Shown in pieces: positions 1 to 5,126 of a stretch of DNA of 5,126 bases. The position numbers were made by a program, and so were the translations under genes. The DNA is from Myxococcales bacterium (GTDB taxonomy: Bacteria > Desulfobacterota_B > Binatia > UBA1149 > SPBQ01). Where the stretch lies: contig SPBQ01000203.1 in assembly GCA_004525875.1 (NCBI GenBank), positions 1 through 5,126 of the forward strand. Reading direction: 5' to 3'. Numbering within the stretch: position 1 is the first letter of the stretch; every line of letters begins with the position of its first letter. The notes below the pieces were generated by a model. That model worked only from the letters and a program-made list of their open reading frames with translations. It was not told where the DNA came from and made no database searches.

Positions 1-55
1 AACAGAAGACGGAAATCTAGATGATAAAGAGGACAGGGTGCTAGTATGTGTTTTT
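1..55 (+). other. Degraded Illumina P7/Nextera adapter remnant, first copy (artifact)
   Basis: Positions 1-22 align with the Illumina P7 oligo with a few mismatches and one missing base: the core CAGAAGACGG at 3-12 is exact and the end CTAGAT resembles the expected CGAGAT. Positions 23-36 resemble the Nextera mosaic-end tail TATAAGAGACAG with a few extra bases. A T-run at 51-55 precedes a second, better copy. This stretch is AT-richer than everything that follows and codes for nothing. I read it as library-construction sequence left at the contig end. The match is by recall of the adapter, not by a search. Confidence 0.75.
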
Positions 56-120
56 CAGGCAGAGGACGGCATACTACTACCTGCCTAGTCTGGTGGGCTC
101 GAAGAGCTGTATAGGAGAAG
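56..120 (+). other. Illumina Nextera i7 (P7) adapter contamination, second copy (artifact)
   Basis: Positions 56-74 match the start of the P7 oligo at 17 of 19 bases (both differences are A to G). An index-like segment follows, whose TGCCT at 82-86 resembles the N703 index. Positions 88-102 match the Nextera read-2 segment GTCTCGTGGGCTCGG at 13 of 15 bases. Positions 103-120 resemble the mosaic end AGATGTGTATAAGAGACAG with several errors. The order P7, index, read-2 primer, mosaic end is exactly that of an i7 adapter, so genomic sequence begins at about 121. Any reading frame crossing this point is chimeric. Confidence 0.9.
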
Positions 121-455
121 GGGGCGTCGGCTACCAGCCCGCCAAAGCGGTCGGGGGCCCGGGGCACGCGCCCGGGGACCCCGCCCGCGTAGGCGAGCTG
201 GAAGCCGACGCCCTTGTAGAGCAGGCACTCGATGCCCGCGTCGGCTAGGCGTGCCCCTGTCGCGCGGGCTTGCTCGGCGGCGGCTCGCAGCGCCGCATGG
301 GTGCGTTGGGCCAGCTCGGGTTCGATCCACTCGAGCACTCGGTTACGTTCCGCGCAGCGCCGCAGTTCGTCGCGGTCCGCCTCGTGGGGGGGCAACGCCG
401 TCCTCCCGGCGAGGACTTCGAGCAGGGCCTGTTCGGGGGGGGCGAGTGGGGCCAT
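121..455 (-). CDS. Nucleotidyltransferase-like protein (possible PF14907 family), 3' end missing
   Basis: This frame reads leftward from ATG 455 and runs open into the adapter boundary, giving 111 residues. The start has GGAG seven bases upstream. The residue mix is balanced and GC3 is high, unlike the Arg/Ser-rich frames on the opposite strand. Residues 30-66 look helical, followed by LADAGIECLLYKGVGFQLAY at 70-89. That matches the hallmark of the Nucleotidyltransf_5 family: an 'aaGI..lllKG..la..lY' segment followed by an R..D.DLLV nucleotidyl-transfer motif. The Asp-x-Asp motif is not clearly visible. Residues 96-111 contain an Arg-rich, Pro-rich stretch and 'GGLVAD', and the family call therefore rests mainly on the KG region. 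Family members are usually about 300-400 residues, so most of this protein is missing. Some occur in lasso-peptide clusters and others stand alone; nothing here says which. The frame stays open up to 572, so the true start could lie upstream of 455. Confidence 0.5.
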
Positions 456-572
456 GGCCTGGCTCCACAACGGGCCACAGGGGGAGGCCGCGATCAAGTC
501 CGGTCCCGCGCGGGGGTTGTCGACTTGCGCGACCGGTCGGCAGACGACCGCGAGGAACGATTCGGTGCCGTC

Positions 573-677
573 CTACACAAGGATGTCGCTTTGCTCCTGG
601 CCCGGTGAGGAATCGTCGTCTCCTACGGAGCGATTCGCCAGTGGTGTGAGCCGCCCCGGGTTCTCAGGAGAGCTCAC
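573..677 (-). CDS. Possible 34-residue ORF, or N-terminal part of a broken gene
   Basis: A GTG at 677 has GGAG seven bases upstream and opens a 34-codon frame ending at TAG 575-573. The product is hydrophilic, rich in Ser, Pro, Asp and Glu, starts SSPENPGRL and ends GQEQSDILV. I recognise no family. It has the same frame as the nucleotidyltransferase-like gene, and the frame after the TAG remains coding-like (GTESFLAVVCRPV and on). It may therefore be the N-terminus of that gene interrupted by a nonsense mutation or a base error, a separate small peptide, or chance. Its GC3 is lower than in the frame downstream, which weakens the coding case. Confidence 0.2.
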   Translation of the reverse strand: MSSPENPGRLTPLANRSVGDDDSSPGQEQSDILV

Positions 678-684
678 TGCGTGA

Positions 685-705
685 CTCCAGCCCCTGCGGC
701 TGGAG
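685..705. repeat. Perfect inverted repeat (8-bp stem, 5-nt loop)
   Basis: CTCCAGCC at 685-692 pairs perfectly with GGCTGGAG at 698-705 around the loop CCTGC. There is no T-run on either side, so it does not look like an intrinsic terminator. It lies in the putative prfC leader. On the minus strand one arm includes the GGAG that would serve the GTG at 677. It could fold in RNA from either strand or be an operator; no function is shown. Confidence 0.45.
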
Positions 706-729
706 CGTGCGGCCTTTGCCAACTACAAT
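701..729 (+). promoter_or_regulatory. prfC: Weak sigma70-like promoter candidate for prfC
   Basis: TACAAT at 724-729 matches five of six bases of the -10 consensus. Seventeen bases upstream, TGGAGC at 701-706 matches only three of six -35 positions and overlaps the hairpin arm. Transcription would begin near 736, giving a leader of about 70 bases before TTG 807. If it is the main promoter, the GTG at 681 could not be the start of translation. The candidate is the best match I saw in this interval, but such matches occur by chance. Confidence 0.25.
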
Positions 730-797
730 CGGGAAACGGGCCGGCTGGCCGACGCCGACCTTCACGGTTCCGGCCTTCCACCGCAATCTCGATTCAC

Positions 798-801
798 GGA
801 G
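798..801 (+). promoter_or_regulatory. prfC: Ribosome binding site that decides the prfC TTG start
   Basis: GGAG is spaced five bases from TTG 807. Together with the length of RF3 proteins and the absence of any ATG between 681 and the conserved GTPase domain, this supports TTG rather than GTG 681 as the start codon. Confidence 0.6.
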
Positions 802-806
802 CAGTC

Positions 807-2414
<1,608 letters not shown>

Positions 2415-2447
2415 GATTGGAAGCTCCTCGGCGGTACGACGTATCGG

Positions 2448-2945
2448 TTAGGTCGCGTCGCCGAGCGCCGACAGTGCGATCGGCGGTGCGACCAGCCCGG
2501 CGAGGATGCCGGCGTACACGGCCTTGAAAATCAAGAACGTTCGAAACGGCAGCTCCGCGATTCCCAGCCAGGAGAGCGCCGTGATCGTAGGCGGCGCGAA
2601 CGCGACCAAGCTCACAACTGCGATCACGGCGGCGCGCGCCAGGGTCTTGGCGGGAAGACGTCCCAGGATCGGATGTTCGCTTCGTCGCCAGGCTGGTGCG
2701 TCGAAGCGGCCGTTGCGAACCTCGCGGTGAGCCAGGCGCGTCACGACGAGACAGGTGAGGAAGGGCAGGATGAGCGTGGTCGCGATCGTATCGCCGGCGA
2801 TGCTCTGTTCGCCCCATAGCGGTACGACGTCGAGCCCGCGAAACAGCAGCCAGGCGATCCCGGCGTTGAGAACGATGTTGATCACGATCGAGCCGAGTCC
2901 CTGTTCCAGGACCAAGTACCGTCGGTGAGCGTCTGATGTGATCAT
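2448..2945 (-). CDS. Hypothetical four-helix inner-membrane protein
   Basis: The product is 165 residues from ATG 2945. An earlier ATG at 3029 would overlap the end of the SDR gene and add a polar 28-residue stretch, so it is not preferred. Four hydrophobic segments are visible at about residues 17-36, 52-69, 103-128 and 135-160, with an Arg-rich hydrophilic loop at 70-100 between the second and third. There is no obvious signal peptide cleavage site and no metal or nucleotide motif. I do not recognise a named family. AGGA lies 14 bases before the start, longer than usual, so translation may be weak or coupled to the SDR gene that ends 43 bases upstream. It is the last gene of the minus-strand set; a shared transcript with the ALDH and SDR is inferred from spacing only. 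Confidence 0.85.
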   Translation of the reverse strand: MITSDAHRRYLVLEQGLGSIVINIVLNAGIAWLLFRGLDVVPLWGEQSIAGDTIATTLILPFLTCLVVTRLAHREVRNGRFDAPAWRRSEHPILGRLPAKTLARAAVIAVVSLVAFAPPTITALSWLGIAELPFRTFLIFKAVYAGILAGLVAPPIALSALGDAT

Positions 2946-2988
2946 GTCGTGGTCACGTTTCCTCTCATGGTAGCTGCTCCGGTGGGCA

Positions 2989-3737
2989 TCAGACGCGCAT
3001 GATCTGCCCGCCGTCCACGTTGAGGACATGCCCCGTGATCCAGCTGGCGTGATCGGACAGCAGGAACAGCACCGCGTCGGCCAGGTCGTCGGGCGTTCCC
3101 AGGCGGCTCAGCGGCATGGACCGGACCAGCTCCTTCGCGTAGTCGCCCGCGTTCTTCGCCAGGGCCTCGGTGTCCGTGGGTCCGGGAGCGATCGCGTTGA
3201 TGCGGATCTTGCGCCACCCCAGCTCGTTGGCCAGGGAGGCGGTGATGCCCCGTTCATGGTCAGCTTGGCGACGCCGTAGAATCCCATATGCATCCAGGCG
3301 GCAGTGGAAGACTGATTGACGATGGCGCTGCCCTCGGGCATGTGCGGTACGCACGCACGCGCCATCAACAGACAACCGTGCGCGGTCACGGCCATGAACC
3401 TGTTCAGATAGTCCATGTCGACGTCGACGTTGAGGTATCCCTCGATCTTCATGTCGCCGAAGATCGCGGCGTTGTTGACGAGATAGTCGATCTGCCCGAA
3501 TCGGGCCTTCACGGCTGCCGCGCAGTCGAGGCAGCTCTGCTCGTTTCCGACATCTGTTCTCACGAATAGCGCTTCGTGCCCATCGGCCTCGATTTCATCC
3601 GTCACCCGCCGGCCTTGCTCCTCGTTGAGCTCGGCGATCACCACCTTCATTCCCTCGTTCGCGCAGCGCTTGGCGTCGCACTCGCCGATACCGCCGCCGG
3701 CACCTGTGATGATGGCGGTTTTGCCTTGGGAGCTCAT
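2989..3737 (-). CDS. NAD-dependent short-chain dehydrogenase/reductase (Rv0769-like), frameshifted
   Basis: This is a classical SDR of about 249 residues that would interconvert an alcohol and a ketone or aldehyde. From ATG 3737 the first frame gives the cofactor motif TGAGGGIG at 11-18, an acidic residue after strand 2 (Glu36, favouring NAD over NADP), NNAA at 88-91, Ser143/Ser144 and the catalytic YGVAK (Tyr154, Lys158). The frame breaks at about residue 163. The rest continues in the next frame: GITASLANELG, NAIAPGPTDTEA, FLLSDHASWITGHVLNVDGG, then the stop at 2989. The total of 749 bases is one short of a multiple of three, so a single base is missing near the CCCC run at 3248-3251 (GGGG in the coding sense). 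An AGGAG eight bases before the ATG supports the start. The 'NQSSTAAW' and 'APGP.DTEA' segments resemble M. tuberculosis Rv0769 as I recall it. The frameshift may be a base-calling or assembly error or a real inactivation. Confidence 0.92.
3247..3254 (-). other. Frameshift site in the SDR gene
   Basis: Reading leftward, codons AAC GGG GCA leave the SDR frame; adding one base restores AAC-NGG-GGC-ATC, Met-Asn-X-Gly-Ile-Thr, which rejoins the conserved GITASLANEL segment. The defect therefore lies in or beside the four-base C run at 3248-3251 on the plus strand. Confidence 0.85.
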
Positions 3738-3796
3738 GTCCGGCTCTCCTGTCGATTCGGCGGGCGCGACGTTCAGAGTTCGCGCAGCTCCAGCTG

Positions 3797-5125
3797 TTAC
3801 GCACCCACCGCGATCGTCTTCGTTTCGAGGTACTCCTCGAAGCCTTCCAGGCCCATCTCACGGCCGATGCCGCTTTGCTTGTAGCCGCCGAAAGGCGCGT
3901 CGCCGGCATAGAACGTACCGCCGTTGACGTTCACGGTGCCCGTCCGGATGCGCCTGGCTACCGCCAGGGCACGATCCTGATCGGCGGACGTGACCATTGC
4001 GGAGAGACCGTAGATGGAGTCATTCGCGATGCGAACCGCATCGTCGTCGTCCTCGAAGGGGATCACCACCAGCACCGGACCGAAGATCTCCTCGCGGGCG
4101 ATCGTCATGTCGTTGGTCACGTCCACGAACACCGTCGGCTCGACGTAGTAGCCCTTCGAGAGATGCGCCGGCTTGCCACCGCAGAGGAGCACGGTCGCAC
4201 CCTCCGCCTTGCCCTTTTCGATGTACGCCAGCACCTTGTCGCGCTGGCGCTCGTTGATGAGGGGACCCATGATCTCGTGTTCGGCGGACGGATCGCCGTA
4301 TGAGATCAACTGGAAGTGACGCTTGAGCACTTCCAGCGCTTGTTCATATTTCGATCTCGGCACCAGCAGGCGTGTGCAGATCGCGCACCCCTGGCCCGCG
4401 TGGAAGCAGACCTGTAGCGACGTGAGCAGTGCGCTTTCGAGGTCGGCATCCTCCAGGATGATGTTCGCGGACTTGCCGCCCAGCTCCAGGAACACCTTCT
4501 TCACGTCTGCTGCCGCCAGAGCCATGATCGTCTTGCCGGTCGCCGTTGACCCGGTGAAGGAGATCATGTCGACGCGCGGATCATTGACCAGTTGTTCTCC
4601 GACCTCACGGGGGTCACTCGACGTGATGACGTTGAACACACCGGCGGGGATGTCGGTCTGCTCCTTGACGATGCGACCGAGCAACGTGGCAGACCAGGGC
4701 GTCTCCGGGGCCGCTTTCAGCACGACCGTACAACCTGCCGCGAGTGCGGGTACCGCCTTTGCGAGGTTGATCTGGAGCGGCACGTTCCACGGCGTGATGC
4801 AGCCCACCACGCCGATAGCCTCCTTGTGCACGAAGCGCCGGCTCGGGCTGCCCATGAACTCGGAGATGCCGATGTCGCGGACCCAGCTGTAGGACTCGAG
4901 CACTGCCAGCGCGTCCGGGATGAAGCTGATCGGTACGTCGCACTGCGGTCCACCCATCCGGCAGATCGCCAGCGGCGAGCCAGTCTCGGCGGCGATCACA
5001 GGCCGAAGCTCGTCGCGAAGATCGCTCAGGGCCTGGTGGAGCTGCTCCAGGCACCGGGCGCGTAAGGCGTGGTTGGTGGACCAGTCGGTTTCATCGAACG
5101 CCTTGCGGGCAGCGGCGATGGCCGC
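3797..5125 (-). CDS. NAD-dependent aldehyde dehydrogenase (Rv0768/AldA-like), 5' end outside window
   Basis: ALDH-superfamily enzymes oxidise an aldehyde to a carboxylic acid with NAD(P)+ in the cytoplasm. The frame is open from the right edge and gives 442 residues before TAA 3799-3797; such enzymes are about 480-500 residues, so roughly 40-60 N-terminal residues are missing. GTG 4999 is internal: coding-like sequence (DETDWSTNHALRARCLEQL) continues upstream of it. Visible landmarks, numbered from the edge, are TPWN with Asn114, the cofactor Lys137 in VVLK, FTGSTATG, the general-base Glu214 in LELGGKS (codon 4486-4484), the nucleophile Cys247 in GQGC (codon 4387-4385), EEIFGPV, and the C-terminal PFGGYKQSGIGREMG. 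All catalytic residues are intact. Its tail and order before the SDR resemble M. tuberculosis Rv0768-Rv0769 as recalled. The SDR starts 59 bases downstream, probably in the same operon; the promoter must lie beyond the window. The substrate cannot be read from sequence. Confidence 0.96.
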   Translation of the reverse strand, partial: AAIAAARKAFDETDWSTNHALRARCLEQLHQALSDLRDELRPVIAAETGSPLAICRMGGPQCDVPISFIPDALAVLESYSWVRDIGISEFMGSPSRRFVHKEAIGVVGCITPWNVPLQINLAKAVPALAAGCTVVLKAAPETPWSATLLGRIVKEQTDIPAGVFNVITSSDPREVGEQLVNDPRVDMISFTGSTATGKTIMALAAADVKKVFLELGGKSANIILEDADLESALLTSLQVCFHAGQGCAICTRLLVPRSKYEQALEVLKRHFQLISYGDPSAEHEIMGPLINERQRDKVLAYIEKGKAEGATVLLCGGKPAHLSKGYYVEPTVFVDVTNDMTIAREEIFGPVLVVIPFEDDDDAVRIANDSIYGLSAMVTSADQDRALAVARRIRTGTVNVNGGTFYAGDAPFGGYKQSGIGREMGLEGFEEYLETKTIAVGA

Positions 5126-5126
5126 G

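Larger units (their letters stand above)
456..806. other. Divergent intergenic region between nucleotidyltransferase-like gene and prfC
   Basis: About 350 bases separate ATG 455 (minus) from the preferred prfC start at TTG 807 (plus). The part nearest the minus gene (456-572) is open in that gene's frame with high GC3 and may belong to it. The remainder holds the possible 34-residue ORF, the hairpin at 685-705 and a weak promoter candidate at 701-729. A plus-strand frame opened by GTG 681 is continuous with prfC, but its 42 extra codons give an Arg/Pro/Gly-rich, non-conserved-looking extension. I see no tRNA, riboswitch fold or repeat array here. Confidence 0.5.

Noticed and set aside
1..120. 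AT-richer left end as a promoter, attachment site or mobile-element border
   Set aside because: The order and identity of the blocks match a Nextera adapter, which explains the composition change.
48..248. A 66-codon plus-strand frame at the left end
   Set aside because: Its first half is translated from adapter sequence, so it is chimeric.
573..677. Lasso-peptide precursor upstream of a nucleotidyltransferase
   Set aside because: The 34-residue sequence has no recognisable leader, no Gly/Ala core start with a ring acid at position 7-9, and no B or C protein gene is present in the window.
232..684. A 150-codon plus-strand frame opposite the nucleotidyltransferase-like gene
   Set aside because: Its product is dominated by Ser, Arg and Ala, while the minus frame has balanced composition and a family-like segment. 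It is a shadow.
2415..2447. Terminator between convergent prfC and the membrane protein gene
   Set aside because: Only a very short imperfect palindrome around TACGACGTA is present, with no stable stem and no T-run.
2431..2830. Twelve-base direct match GCGGTACGACGT at 2431-2442 and 2819-2830
   Set aside because: There are only two copies, one inside a coding region, with no extended similarity. It is probably chance in GC-rich DNA.

Overview
This is a GC-rich bacterial window, probably from a proteobacterium in the broad sense. The GTP-binding and domain II segments of the release factor gene look proteobacterial, but I could not test placement. The first ~120 bases are not genomic. They match, with errors, an Illumina Nextera i7 adapter present in two degraded copies, so position ~121 is best read as a contig edge.

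Layout. Positions 121 to ~455 (minus strand, possibly starting further upstream) carry the 5' part of a gene resembling the Nucleotidyltransf_5 (PF14907) family, cut by the adapter. Positions ~456-806 form a divergent, mostly non-coding stretch. It holds a possible 34-residue ORF ending in an in-frame TAG, a perfect 8-bp hairpin, and a weak promoter candidate. Positions 807-2414 (plus) encode peptide chain release factor 3 (prfC), complete, with a TTG start. After a 33-nt convergent gap there is a minus-strand set reading from the right edge leftward: an aldehyde dehydrogenase (3797 to the edge, N-terminus outside the window), a short-chain dehydrogenase/reductase with a one-base frameshift (2989-3737), and a 165-residue four-helix membrane protein (2448-2945).

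How the genes relate. prfC is a housekeeping translation gene unrelated to its neighbours. The ALDH and SDR are closely spaced (59 nt), co-directional, and resemble from memory the adjacent M. tuberculosis pair Rv0768 (aldA) and Rv0769. They probably act as consecutive NAD-dependent oxidations (alcohol to carbonyl, aldehyde to acid) in catabolism of an unidentified substrate. The membrane protein lies 43 nt downstream and may be co-transcribed.

I see no convincing undescribed system here. The points most worth checking are the adapter-contaminated end, the truncated nucleotidyltransferase-like gene next to an in-frame stop, and the SDR frameshift.
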